Shown here: positions 52,794 to 63,130 of the stretch, in pieces
Numbering within the stretch: the stretch's first letter is position 1
How the letters are laid out: every line of letters starts with the position of its first letter
NCBI GenBank assembly: GCA_963824415.1
Contig: CAWGPM010000005.1
Location: forward strand, 434,001 to 498,000
Source of the DNA: JABDQA01 sp963824415
Lineage (GTDB): Bacteria > Desulfobacterota > Desulfobulbia > Desulfobulbales > Desulfocapsaceae
Length of the DNA stretch: 64,000 nt
Direction of reading: 5' to 3'
Made by a program: the position numbers and the translations under genes
Notes under the pieces: model-generated
What the model saw: the letters and a program-made list of their open reading frames with translations, nothing else
Told to the model about the DNA's origin: nothing
Database searches by the model: none

Positions 52794-53616
52794 ATGGTTC
52801 CGGTGCCGGTTGCGGCTCTCCCTGCTCAACCTGATCATCCTGGCACTGCTGCCCTTGCTGCCGGCGGGTTGTGCCAGACCCCCATGGGGAAACATTATCG
52901 AGGGCGATCCGGCAATTGAAATCGAACAGGCCTATGAGCAGATCATAAGCAGTCAGCAGGATTGTCCTCCTTCGTGGGATGCTGAGATTATGGTAAACTG
53001 GAGCAGTGCGCTGAGCGAGCAGTCCTTCAGCGGATATATCCAGGTTTTGCTGCCAGCCTATTTTAAACTGATTGTCTCCAATCCGCTGGGGCAGCCGCTC
53101 AGCGTTATCGCAGTAACCGAGAGCCGGTACCATTACCTCGATGCGGTAAATAAGGCTTCTACGATCGGCAACCTGCGCTCATTTGTGGTCCGCAACGACC
53201 TCTCGCTGGCCCTGCTTGAGGGTCCATGGATGGATTGGCTTGGCGGACGTATTGGCGGCACTGGGCGGACAATTTCCGAGATCAGAGCGGATACGGAGGC
53301 GCGCGGGTTCTGGCTCACCATTGCCGAAGACCATGACAACGGGCGCATTTTCGAGCATTTATTGATAAACCAGCAAAAACAACGAATCACTGAGCGGGTC
53401 ATCGTCGATGAACAGGCAGTGCCGGTGCTCACCGTGACCTATGGGGAGTGGTTGGATTTCGCCGGTTGCCTGCAGCCCATGCAGGTGGCAATCACCGGCC
53501 TGGCCTATGGTACGCACGGTGAACTCAGGTTTTCCGAACCGGCCCGGGCCGAGCTGACGCCGGCACAATTCACCCTGCCCATTCCCCCCGGCTACAGCAG
53601 AACACTGCTGCCCTAG
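52777..53616 (+). CDS. LolB-like outer-membrane lipoprotein
   Basis: This 279-residue lipoprotein has a signal with lipobox LLPAGC (Cys32) after a hydrophobic helix. The body resembles the LolA/LolB or DUF4292 beta-barrel lipoprotein-carrier fold (ILVNWSS-like, SGYIQVLLPAYFKLIVSNPLGQPL, PVLTVTYGEW), which supports lipoprotein insertion in the outer membrane. It overlaps the TPR gene by 17 bp and is the last gene of the run. Assignment rests on pattern and context, so LolB identity is tentative. Confidence 0.7.
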   Translation: MASATEWFRCRLRLSLLNLIILALLPLLPAGCARPPWGNIIEGDPAIEIEQAYEQIISSQQDCPPSWDAEIMVNWSSALSEQSFSGYIQVLLPAYFKLIVSNPLGQPLSVIAVTESRYHYLDAVNKASTIGNLRSFVVRNDLSLALLEGPWMDWLGGRIGGTGRTISEIRADTEARGFWLTIAEDHDNGRIFEHLLINQQKQRITERVIVDEQAVPVLTVTYGEWLDFAGCLQPMQVAITGLAYGTHGELRFSEPARAELTPAQFTLPIPPGYSRTLLP

Positions 53617-53639
53617 GGCTCCCTTTTTTGAGCTGTTTT

Positions 53640-54992
53640 CTAATTCGCACCGTTACTCGCCGCATCCTGCAGCTCGCTGACGATAATTACAAACAGATTG
53701 TCTTCCTTAAAAAAGAGCTGCTGCAGATCATAGTGCCTGTTGGGAACCAGGGTCAGGGTCACTCGAACTTTCTCGGGATCGCTTTCACTGACCACCTCGA
53801 TGCGGCTGATAAAGTCACCGCCGGCCTGAATTGAATCGGCAACCTCGGGGCCGAGCCTGGCGTCGAGAAAGTCGCAGACCACCTGGGGCTCACCCTGCTC
53901 GATGCCGAACACGAGCGGAGGAAAGAAATTATTGAGTCGAAAGAGAACGGTCTCGCTCTTATTGGCCGACTTTTCAAAGGCCACATCGAGCAGTACCGGC
54001 GCCGTCTCGGCCTCAGGCAAGGCTGGGGTGGCAATATTTTGTGCCGGTTCCGCCTCAGCCTCAGGCAAGGCTGGAGTGGCGATGTTTTGTGCCGATTCCG
54101 CCTCAGCCTCAGGCAAGGCTGGAGTGGCGATATTTTGTGCCGATTCCGCCTCAGCCGGCTCGGGGATTTGCGCCTCGGCTGCCGACGCAGGCTTCTGAGT
54201 TGGAGATGATTCCGTTTCGGTTGCTGCAGCAGGTTTTTCTTCAACCGGCATAACCTGCTTCTTCTGCTGCGCGGCAATGGCTGCCACCGGGGCCGGCGGT
54301 GCTGCGGCAGACGCTGTCGGTTTTTCTATCGGCGCGGCAGGCGGGAGAACTGTTTCTGGGGCCTGCTCATTTGCCTGAGGGGTGACGGGCGTTGTCGCGG
54401 TTAAAGCCGCCGGTGTGTCTTTTTCCGAAGCAACCGGAGCAGCAGGAGGAGCCGGCGGTGGTGAAGCCGGGGGAGGAGGAGGCTGAGGTTGGTGCACAAT
54501 TTTTTTTGATTCAAGCCTGATGTATTGGGGGCCGGTTGTGGCAGCCGTCTGCTTATCAGGCTCACCGCCTTCATCGGGAAAAAATGTTATAATGAGGCTG
54601 TTATTGGAGACATTGAAGGTCTGATCATACTGGTAATCTGCGTTCTGAACGATATCGACAACCACACGGGTCTTGGCGGGCTGGGTATGCCTGCCGATCC
54701 GGACGCCGCCGATTACCGAGCCGCCGTTGCCTTCGATTTGAGTCTTTTCACCCCGATAGAGCGTGTTGGCAAAATCAAATACCAGGCGCGGCCGCTCACC
54801 ATCGAGCCTGAACACCTTCGGCGCATAGGAGCCGCTGAGTTTAAATACCAGCTTCTCCTCCCCGCCTGCACCTGCAGTAACAGAGATCGACTCGATTGTC
54901 GGCTGGCTGGACTGGCTCTGGGCATGAGCGACAATAACGCTAAATAAGAAAGAAAGGATGGAGAAGATTGCTATCGAAAACAACTGCTTCAT
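53640..54992 (-). CDS. AMIN-domain periplasmic protein with tandem repeats
   Basis: This 450-residue exported protein has a signal peptide (about 1-24, VAHAQS), an N-terminal AMIN domain (about 30-140; GSYAPKVFRLDGERPRLVFDF) and a second AMIN-like domain at the C-terminus (FFPPLVFGIEQGEPQVVCDF). Between them is a long Pro/Ala/Glu linker with three tandem 16-residue repeats (AESAQNIATPALPEAE type). AMIN domains target proteins to the envelope and septum through peptidoglycan or outer-membrane partners. ATG at 54992 follows AAGGA. It is convergent with the LolB-like gene. Confidence 0.85.
   Translation of the reverse strand: MKQLFSIAIFSILSFLFSVIVAHAQSQSSQPTIESISVTAGAGGEEKLVFKLSGSYAPKVFRLDGERPRLVFDFANTLYRGEKTQIEGNGGSVIGGVRIGRHTQPAKTRVVVDIVQNADYQYDQTFNVSNNSLIITFFPDEGGEPDKQTAATTGPQYIRLESKKIVHQPQPPPPPASPPPAPPAAPVASEKDTPAALTATTPVTPQANEQAPETVLPPAAPIEKPTASAAAPPAPVAAIAAQQKKQVMPVEEKPAAATETESSPTQKPASAAEAQIPEPAEAESAQNIATPALPEAEAESAQNIATPALPEAEAEPAQNIATPALPEAETAPVLLDVAFEKSANKSETVLFRLNNFFPPLVFGIEQGEPQVVCDFLDARLGPEVADSIQAGGDFISRIEVVSESDPEKVRVTLTLVPNRHYDLQQLFFKEDNLFVIIVSELQDAASNGAN
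54011..54154. repeat. Three tandem 48-bp repeats inside the AMIN-domain gene
   Basis: Units at 54011-54058, 54059-54106 and 54107-54154 begin CCTCAGGCAAGGCTGG and differ at only a few bases. They encode in-frame 16-residue linker repeats, so copy number can vary without a frameshift. Confidence 0.9.
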
Positions 54993-55230
54993 AAGCCACG
55001 ATCCTTGATTACGAGCTGTTGATGCCTGGCTGAATGCAATGATAATCGGCGTTACCAAATGTAACCCATTATTATCTTTAATACTAATAACCAGCTTATC
55101 TGAATACCTTATCCTTTCTTGAAAAGTCAACTTATTTTCAGTAAATCTGGGGGTCCGCTCCTCCAGACAAGCACCTGTCATCGAGCCCCGGACATCCCAT
55201 GAACCTCACTATACATCGTGTGTTAAAAAT

Positions 55231-57757
55231 ATGAGCACGCCCAATTTACTCCACCATGTCAGCAGACCCGGACGCTACCTCGGCGGTGAATACAATACGC
55301 CGCTCCTCAATGAATCCGCCCCGGTAAGCTGCCTGTTTGCCTTTCCAGATCTCTATGAAATCGGCATGTCGCACCAGGGCTTGCAGATCCTCTACCATAT
55401 CGTCAATGCGCTCGACGATACCCGGGCCGAACGCTGCTATTGCCCCGCCCCCGATGCCGAACAATGGCTGCGCGATCATCAGGTTGTGCTGGGTTCGCTG
55501 GAATCAGGACAGGCCCTGAAAGATTTTGACCTGCTCGGCATTACCCTGCCCCATGAACTCTGTTACACCAATATTCTAACTATGCTCGACCTCGCTCAGA
55601 TTCCGTTTCTGGCGGCAGAGCGTGCAGAGAACCAGCCGATCGTGCTGGGCGGCGGGACCTGCGCCTTCAACCCTGAACCGGTGGCCGATTTTTTCGATGC
55701 GATCTGTGTCGGCGACGGCGAGGAAGCTATCATCGATATCTGCGCTGTACTCAAAGAGATGAAACAGCGCGGTGCATCAAAACAGGAAATCATCGCCGAA
55801 CTTGGCCGGATCGATGGGGTCTATCTGCCCCATCTTTACCGGCCTCGCTATCACAGCGACGGGCGCCTGAGCGCCATCGAACATGATACAGACACCTCTC
55901 CGAAACTCAGAAGACGGATACTGCCCGATCTCGATCGTCTCGACCACCTGAAGCATCCCCTGGTACCCGGCGCCCGCATCGTCCACGACCGGCTGGCCCT
56001 CGAGGTCGCCCGGGGCTGCACCAGGGGATGCCGCTTCTGCCAGGCCGGCATCACTTACCGGCCGGTACGCGAAAGAAGCACCGCCCAGATCATGGAACTG
56101 GCTGAACAAGGCATCGCCCGGTCGGGTTTCGAAGAGCTGGCCCTGCTGTCATTGTCCACCGGAGACTACAGCTGTCTGCCCGAGGTGCTGCCGAAACTGA
56201 TGAAGCGTTTTGCCGGCGAACGAGTCTCGGTGGCAATGCCGTCCATGCGGGTTGGAACCCTGAACCGCGAACTGATGGATGAAATCCGCCGGGTCAGAAA
56301 AACCGGTTTCACCCTGGCCCCGGAAGCAGGCAGCGAGCGGCTGCGTCAGAGTATCAACAAGGGGATCACCGAAGAGGCCCTGCTCCAGGCGGCAGCGGAT
56401 GCGTATTCGCTGGGCTGGAATCTGATCAAACTCTACTTCATGATAGGTCTGCCCACTGAAACGGACGAGGACCTCGACGCAATCACCGCACTGGTTGAGA
56501 AAACCGCCCAAGCCGGTCAGATCGACGGCCGCGGGCGCAAACGCATTTCAGTCAGCGTCGGGACCTTTGTCCCCAAACCTCACACGCCCTTTCAATGGGA
56601 GCCACAACTGAGCATCAAGGAAAGCCGGAGGCGCCTGCAGGTGCTGAAATCTGCACTGCACAAGCGCTCGACCACGCTCAAATATCACGATCCGGAACAG
56701 AGCTTCCTCGAAGGCGTCTTCTGCCCGGGGTGACCGCCGCCTCGCCAAACTCACCATCAGCGCCTGGCAGCGAGGCGCCCGGCTGGACAGCTGGAGCGAT
56801 TATTTCAACCTGCTGCGCTGGCGGGAAGCGGCTGAGGATTGCGGGCTGGATCTCGATTTTTATCTACGCCGCCGTGAAACCGATGAACTTCTGCCGTGGA
56901 GCCATATCGATTCGGGGGTGGAGACCGCTTACCTGCTTGAAGAGCGCGACAAAAGTATATCCCAGATCTACACCGAGGACTGCCGCTACCACGGCTGCCA
57001 GAAATGCGGGCTGTGCGATTTCAAGACCGTAATGCCCATTGTTCATAATAAAAAACGTCTCTCTGATGAACCGCCCGCCGGAGCAACAGAAAACATAAAG
57101 GCGGAAACCTCATCGGACCGCTTCAGGTATCTGATCAGCTATGGTCGCAGCGGTCCGATCTGCTACCTGGGACACCTGGAGTTTCTCCAGATCATCTTTC
57201 GCAGCCTGAGAAGAGCCGGATTTAAAACGCACTTTTCCCAAGGCTACAACCCGTCCCCAAAGGTGTCCTTCGGCCCCGCCCTGCCGGTTGGCACCATGAG
57301 CAGAAGTGAGTTTTTCTCGGTCGATCTGCTCGAGCCGCTGAGCGATTTTGAGGAGGCCAAGGCAAGACTCAACCAGGCCTTGCCGGAAGGACTCGCTGTG
57401 GTCGAAATCAAAGCGCGCGAGGGCAGACTGCCCCAGAATCTGCTCAGCCGCTACCTTGTGAGCCTTCCATTTGCACTCAGCAGCAGCGAATTGGAACAGA
57501 TTGAAAGTTTTATCGCCAGCAGCACATTCCTCATCGAGAAAACGAGAAAAGGGAAGACCAAAAAGATTGATGTGCGTCCGCTGGTTCAAAGGATTTCCGC
57601 GACATCGTCAAAGACGGTTGAGCTGGATCTGATCTTTAGAAGCGGTGCGCCCGGCACCAAACCGTTCGAGATCCTCGCCGCCCTGCTCGATCGAGAACTC
57701 TCTGTACTGCTGGACATGGAGGTGCTGAAAATCTCCTGGTCGGAACTGGACGATTGA
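55231..57757 (+). pseudogene. Radical SAM protein fused to a DUF2344-like domain, broken by a frameshift
   Basis: The first frame (55231-56733) is a TIGR03960-like radical SAM protein with a B12-binding-type N-terminal region and the Fe-S motif CTRGCRFC (Cys263/267/270). It stops after FLEGVF, but the +1 frame continues with ARGDRRLAKLTISAWQ and on to a TIGR03936-type C-terminal domain (YGRSGPICYLGHLE, FSQGYNPSPKVSFGPALPVG), ending at 57757. One extra T at about 56719-56722 explains the break. Fusions of both domains are normal for this family, which is of unknown function. Whether this is a sequencing error or real decay is open. Confidence 0.85.
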
Positions 57758-57869
57758 TCTCGCTTGCCTGAAAAGGGTGTCCTGTGTTATTAGTCAGGCT
57801 GTTAAAGCGCCGGTTGCCCAGGCAGCCTCAGATATCCCAGCCGCAAAAGAAGAGACTACAGGAGAGACT

Positions 57870-59216
57870 ATGATCAAGAAGATTGTCTTGCGCGATGATG
57901 AAATGCCCCTGCAATGGTACAACGTCGTTCCCGATCTGCCGAAAGGACTGCGGCCGCCTCTCGACCCCGAGACCAAGGAGCCGATGGGCCCGGAGAAGCT
58001 GTCCGCGATCTTTCCGATGGGCCTGCTCGAACAGGAGATGTCCGATAAGCGCTTTATCGACATTCCCGAAGAAGTCCTGGACATTCTAAAGATCTGGCGG
58101 CCTTCTCCGCTGGTCAGGGCGACAAGTCTTGAGAAAGCACTGAACACCAAAGCCAAGATCTTCTTCAAAAATGAAGGGGTTTCACCCGTCGGTTCCCATA
58201 AACCCAACACCGCGGTTGCCCAGGCCTACTACAATCAAACGAGAAGGCGTCAAGCGGCTGGCCACCGAGACCGGCGCCGGCCAGTGGGGCAGCGCCCTGT
58301 CCTGGCCACCAGTAAGTTCGGCATGGAGTGCAAGGTCTACATGGTGCGGGTCTCGTTTGACCAGAAACCCTACCGCAAGTCGGTCATGCAGACCTTCGGC
58401 GCCACGAGTGATCCCCAGTCCCAGCAATGAAACCGAACTACCGGCCGTGCCATCCTGGAGCAGATGCCCGATACCCCCGGTTCTCTGGGCATTGCGATTT
58501 CCGAGGCCATCGAGGATGCCGCCACCAGTGAGGACACCAACTACTCCCTCGGTTCGGTGCTGAACCATGTTATCCTGCACCAGTCGATCATCGGTCTGGA
58601 GGCCAAGAAGCAGATGGAAATCGCCGGGGAATACCCCGATGTGATCATCGGCTGCTGCGGCGGCGGCTCGAACTTCGCCGGACTGGCGGTACCCTTCGTA
58701 CCCGATTACCTGGACGGCAAAAAAATCCGTTTTATCGGCACCGAACCGGCCTCCTGCCCGACGCTGACCGGCGGTAAGCTTGCCTATGATTTCGGCGACA
58801 CTGCCATGACCACCCCGCTGCTCTACATGCATACCCTGGGCCATGACTTCATCCCACCGGGCATTCATGCCGGCGGGCTGCGTTATCACGGTATGGCGCC
58901 GATCGTTTCGGCCATGGTCCGGGAAAAGATTGTCGAACCAGTCAAGGTCCAGCAGCTCGAGTGTTTTGAAGCGGGCGTACTCTTTGCCAAGACCGAAGGC
59001 ATCATCCCGGCTCCGGAAACCTGTCATGCGATCAGAGGTGCAATCATCGAAGCAACCAGGGATCTCAATGATCCTAAGACCATCCTGTTCAACTTCTCCG
59101 GTCACGGACTTATCGATATGGCTTCCTACGATAAATTCTTCGCCGGCGAGCTGTACGACTTCGATTACCCGGCGGAACAGATTGCTGAATCTATCGCCAA
59201 GCTGCCGAAACTCTAG
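57870..59216 (+). pseudogene. trpB: Tryptophan synthase beta-like (TrpB2), multiple frameshifts
   Basis: TrpB2 is the PLP enzyme that makes tryptophan from indole and serine. Recognisable parts are the N-terminus (LRDDEMPLQWYNVVPDLP), the PLP lysine in GSHKPNTA, EGVKRLATETGAGQWGSAL, KVYMVRVSFDQKPYR, GCCGGGSNFAGL and GAIIEATRD. They lie in two frames: +1 near 58239-58242, -1 near 58304-58305, +1 near 58404-58407 and -1 near 58431-58439. A stop at 58428-58430 interrupts the main frame. The total span corresponds to about 448 residues, the normal length. GGAG precedes ATG 57870. No trpA is adjacent. Confidence 0.88.
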
Positions 59217-59240
59217 CCTCCAGCTCACCCGGCAGCATCA

Positions 59241-60506
59241 ATGCGCTGTGCAAGGCCCATACGACACTGCTCCTGCATGCTTGTATGGGCCTTTTTTCTA
59301 GCCCTCACCGTCTCCGCTGAACCCCTTGCAGACAGCGAAACTCTGGTCACAAAGGGAGGCTACCTCGTGACCAGGGATGGCCGGGTTGTTGCGGAACTGG
59401 CGGCTGACCAACACTTCATACCGGCCTCAATTGTCAAGATCGCGACCGCGCTGACCGTTCTCGAAATTCTTGGACCTGACCACCGGATTAAAACAGAATT
59501 CTTTCTACGCGACCAATCTATCCTGTGTATCAAGGGCTACGGCGACCCTTTTTTTGTTTCGGAGATCGTTTCGGAAACCGTCACTGCCATCGCGGCATCT
59601 CTAAAAGATCTTGGCATTAATGAAATCGACGGCCTGATTCTCGATGAGAGTTTCTTTGCACTTGAACAGAGCTACCCGGCAGGCAGCGAGCATTCTGATA
59701 ACCCCTATGATGCCGAAAACAGTGCCTTGAGCGTCAACTTCAATTCGCTGTCCATCGTCAGGAACCAAAACGGAACTATTGCCTCGGGTGAGCCTCAAAC
59801 ACCGACTCTGCCGCTGACCCGCGAAATCGGCAAGCGGCTCAAACCTGGCCGGCACCGGATCAACGTCTCGAGCAGCCCTGCTGCTGACTCCTCATCTGGA
59901 CCGCAGCGCTATGTTGCAGAACTGTTTTCGGAATTGCTGAGGGGCCGGCAAATCACCCTCAGCGGTTCTTATAAGCCAGGCACCATAAAGCAGAGTGACC
60001 GACTCATCCACACCTATTACAGCCGCCAGACGATTGCGGAAATGGTGAGAAGCGGCCTGAGGTTTTCCAACAATTTCATTGCCAATCAGCTCTTGCTCGC
60101 CAGTGGCGCCAAACGTTACGGCCCCCCCGGAACCTGGCAGAAGGGGAGACGTGCGCTACGTGAAATTCTTGAAGAGCGAGCCGGCCTCGAGGCTGGAGCG
60201 TTTTCCATCATCGAAGGTTCCGGCTTGTCGAGACGAAACCGTATTACCCCTGCTGCGATGATCACTCTACTGGAAGCATTCAGGCCGTTTGCCTATCTGC
60301 TCCCGAGAGACGACCAGATTGTGAAGAAATCCGGCACCCTCTCGGATGTTTTTAATTATGCCGGATACTTTATCTCGAAGCAAACCAGCGATCCGTTCGT
60401 AATCATGCTCAATCAGCCGCGCAACAATCGCGATGAACTGCTTCATGTGCTGCACCGCCGTTACCTTGAAGATGCAGAGGGCAGATACAATAACAGGACT
60501 CGCTGA
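59241..60506 (+). CDS. dacB: D-alanyl-D-alanine carboxypeptidase/endopeptidase (PBP4, S13 family)
   Basis: This is a periplasmic penicillin-binding protein of the DacB class that trims peptidoglycan. The 421-residue protein has a signal peptide (about 1-26) and the three active-site motifs: SIVK (63-66), SNN (276-278) and KSG (363-365). The large insert between the first two motifs is as expected for the family. It lies 24 bp after trpB. Confidence 0.92.
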   Translation: MRCARPIRHCSCMLVWAFFLALTVSAEPLADSETLVTKGGYLVTRDGRVVAELAADQHFIPASIVKIATALTVLEILGPDHRIKTEFFLRDQSILCIKGYGDPFFVSEIVSETVTAIAASLKDLGINEIDGLILDESFFALEQSYPAGSEHSDNPYDAENSALSVNFNSLSIVRNQNGTIASGEPQTPTLPLTREIGKRLKPGRHRINVSSSPAADSSSGPQRYVAELFSELLRGRQITLSGSYKPGTIKQSDRLIHTYYSRQTIAEMVRSGLRFSNNFIANQLLLASGAKRYGPPGTWQKGRRALREILEERAGLEAGAFSIIEGSGLSRRNRITPAAMITLLEAFRPFAYLLPRDDQIVKKSGTLSDVFNYAGYFISKQTSDPFVIMLNQPRNNRDELLHVLHRRYLEDAEGRYNNRTR

Positions 60507-60518
60507 TCGGCCTGGGCA

Positions 60519-61740
60519 ATGAAAATTCTGCACATCATCAGCCAGCGTCCCGATTCCACCGGCAGCGGCATCTATCTGCAGCATATCCTTGCCGAGGCCG
60601 CCGCGGCAGGACATCGGAATATGCTGCTCTGCGGAGTACAAAACAATAATCTGCCCGCCTTCGGAGACCTGGCAGTCGACCGGATCAGCTGCGTTCGATT
60701 TGAAACCCGGGATAATCCAGAAAAAATCATCGGCATGAGCGATGTCATGCCATACCCGAGCAGAACATTTCGCGAACTCGATAAGAATCAGCTCAGCCAC
60801 TATCTGAACCTGTTCACAGGCGGCAGTAGAGGCAGCCGTGCAAGATTTTCAACCCGATCTGATCCACTGCCACCACCTCTGGCTGGTCACCTCTCTGGTG
60901 GCCCGGAGATTTTCAGATATCGCGGTAACCGCCAGTTGCCATGGCTCGGAGCTGCGCCAGTTTCACCAGTGCCCGCACCTGCAGGACATGGTGCGGCAGG
61001 GTTGCCGTGCGCTCAGGGCAGTCTGTGCACTAACCCAGGCCCAGCGTGCAGAGATCGCCTTGCTCTATGGTATTGATCTTAATACCATCACGGTTGTCGG
61101 TGCAGGGTTCGATGAGAGGTTGTTCTGTGGCAGGCCCCGGGAAACCAATGCGCAGGACGAGACCTGCCGGTTGATCTATGGCGGCAAACTCAGTCGCGCC
61201 AAAGGCTTACCCTGGCTGCTCGAAGCGCTGCACCGCATGCCCGACTATCCGTTTCACCTCCACCTGGTCGGCAGCGGCGCCGGTATTGAGTACGAGCGCT
61301 GCCTTGAACTGGCTGAACGGCTGGGAAGCCGTGCTACCATCCATGGCGCCGTGTCACAAAGCGAGCTCGCTTCCCTGATGCGTGCCAGCCACATCCTGGT
61401 TCTGCCTTCGCTTTACGAGGGGTTGCCGCTGGTGGTCCTGGAGGGGCTGGCCTGCGGCTGCCGAGTCATCGCCACCGCGCTTGACGGAACGAAAGAGATT
61501 GCTGATCAGCTGGACAGCGAACACCTCATACTGCTCCCCGTGCCAGCACTAGTCGATATGGATAGAACCGTTCTGGACGATGAGGAACACTTCGTTCAAA
61601 GACTGCAAGAAGCACTCGGCTCCTGCTTTTCCAAACGGACTGATGCTCTTTCCCCCGCCGATCTCAGCCACTATCACTGGAATTCGGTGTTTCGTCGCAT
61701 CCAGGCAATATGGAGCCAGTGTTCGCCTGAAACTGCTTGA
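60519..61740 (+). pseudogene. Group 1 (GT4-like) glycosyltransferase, broken by a frameshift
   Basis: The N-terminal half (KILHIISQRPDSTGSGIYLQH) is in one frame up to about 60819 and the rest is in the next: FQPDLIHCHHLWLVTSL, SCHGSELRQ, GGKLSRAKGLPWLLEAL, VLPSLYEGLPLVVLEGLACG. These are GT-B glycosyltransferase features, with the EGLPLVVLE acceptor/donor motif. Removing one G at 60819-60820 restores one frame of about 406 residues. It would add a sugar from a nucleotide donor in surface polysaccharide synthesis. Copy B of the inverted-repeat element follows. Confidence 0.85.
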
Positions 61741-61814
61741 TTACACAAAAGAATATTTCGGCTCGATCGACGTTGGCGCAGACAAAATCTTGCATATCGT
61801 TCGATGTTAAGCTC

Positions 61815-62072
61815 GCCTGAATATTTCACGAGTTGAGACGGCCTGCAAGCCAAGGAGACTTGGGGAAGGCTATATGCTTAATATGCCTTCCCCAAAAGCG
61901 ACGCGGGATAGCAGGCCGTGTCGACTCGCCCGAAGGGTGGAAATGCTGTCTTTTCATCATTGATTCTAAAGGGTACAATCTGTGTTGTTCGCATAATTGT
62001 GTAACTTTAGAACAAACTTTTGATATTGTTCAAATACTAATAGTCTTCGTTGTTTTTCCATGAACGTCAGGC
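61815..62072 (+). repeat. Inverted-repeat element, copy B (MITE-like or structured RNA)
   Basis: This second copy of the element at 14419-14675 is in the same orientation. Its ends are degenerate inverted repeats (GCCTGAATATTTCA at the left, ATGAACGTCAGGC at the right). The stems are kept: ACGGCCTGC (61838-61846) pairs with GCAGGCCGT, and the inner stem GGGGAAGGC/GCCTTCCCC is perfect here while copy A has mismatches. It lies in the 389-bp gap between the glycosyltransferase and the cytochrome c gene. I see no gene or clear promoter in the rest of that gap. Confidence 0.75.
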
Positions 62073-62129
62073 TAGTGTGTTTTCATTACATATTTCAAAG
62101 GCTTCTATCATTAAGAAGGAGATAGACAG

Positions 62130-62459
62130 ATGTGGGATCAATCATTTGCGAGGCAAGGAAAACAGCTTGCCATGTGTCTCGGCGCAGCAATGACGGTACT
62201 GGTTCTGAGCTCTTGCAGCGCCCCCCAGGGTAACCCGGCGGACGGCAAACGCTGGTATTCGATGCACCATTGTTTTGCCTGCCACGGCCCCAACGGCAAC
62301 GACGGCAAAGGACCCAAGATAGACAACCCCGATATGGGGTTCAGAAAGTTTTTGGGCATCGTCAGGAACGCACGGTCCCCGATCATGCCCAAATTTCCCG
62401 AAGAGAAGATCTCGACCCAGGACGTCGCCGATATCTACGCCTGGCTGAAAACCCAATAA
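62130..62459 (+). CDS. Monoheme cytochrome c lipoprotein
   Basis: This small c-type cytochrome of 109 residues has a lipoprotein signal (lipobox LSSC, Cys29) and one heme-binding CFACH motif (48-52). A downstream methionine in SPIMPKF (Met86) fits as the distal ligand. It would be an electron carrier tethered to a membrane. GGAG precedes the ATG. The next gene, a DUF2231 membrane protein, often neighbours such cytochromes. Confidence 0.9.
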   Translation: MWDQSFARQGKQLAMCLGAAMTVLVLSSCSAPQGNPADGKRWYSMHHCFACHGPNGNDGKGPKIDNPDMGFRKFLGIVRNARSPIMPKFPEEKISTQDVADIYAWLKTQ

Positions 62460-62660
62460 TTCGTAAGCCCTTTGCTTTCAATCGGTTTTTATAATCGGCC
62501 TTATACCTTTTCTTTAAGGGGAGAATGATTAGTATTTCCGACATTAAGCGGGAATCGGTCCATTCCGGTTAGGCTCAGGTTCCCTTGATGGAGTTACTGC
62601 AATCACCGGTGCGCGAAGAAATCACCTGCGCAGCCGGATATTATTCCTGGGAGGTAGTGC

Positions 62661-63086
62661 ATGATTGAAGGCATATACAATTTTCTGGAACTCATTGGTT
62701 TTCACCATCCCATCCATCCCATTATCGTGCATCTCCCGATGGGCATGGTGGTCGGCGCGGTTGCCTTTTCACTTGCCGATAAGATCTGGAAAACCAAGAA
62801 CTTCGACCAGACCGCCTTTCACTGTATTGTGCTCGCCCTGATTAGCGTCGGTCCGGCCTATATCGCGGGTCTGCTCGACTGGCAGCATGTTTTCGGCGGC
62901 GACCCAAGCATCTGGATCAAGATCAAGCTGGTGCTTGGTGCAGCGCTGACCGTGGTCCTGATATTTACCGTTATCCAGAAAATGCGCGGTGTTACCCAGC
63001 AGCGCTTGTTTCTGCTCTATCTGCTGAGCCTGGCAATCTGCGGCGGCCTGGGCTACTCGGGCGGAGAACTGCTCTACGGCGGCTAA
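62661..63086 (+). CDS. DUF2231 membrane protein
   Basis: This 141-residue protein has four predicted transmembrane helices and the DUF2231 signature HHPIHPIIVHLPMG near residues 15-28, with several histidines that could bind heme or metal. The family is of unknown function but often sits beside cytochromes c. GGGAGG precedes the ATG. The 201-bp gap to the cytochrome gene shows no other feature. Confidence 0.87.
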   Translation: MIEGIYNFLELIGFHHPIHPIIVHLPMGMVVGAVAFSLADKIWKTKNFDQTAFHCIVLALISVGPAYIAGLLDWQHVFGGDPSIWIKIKLVLGAALTVVLIFTVIQKMRGVTQQRLFLLYLLSLAICGGLGYSGGELLYGG

Positions 63087-63130
63087 ACAAGAAAAAATTC
63101 AGCCTATCCCGGCCGGCGCTTCCAGCCGGT

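Noticed and set aside
53902..54253. Plus-strand frames antisense to the AMIN-domain gene
   Set aside because: They arise from the tandem repeats and the GC-rich linker. The minus-strand gene has a signal peptide and two domains.
61833..62063. 76-residue reading frame covering element copy B
   Set aside because: Start and stop coincide with the repeat. The conserved feature is the stem structure and copy A lacks the same open frame.
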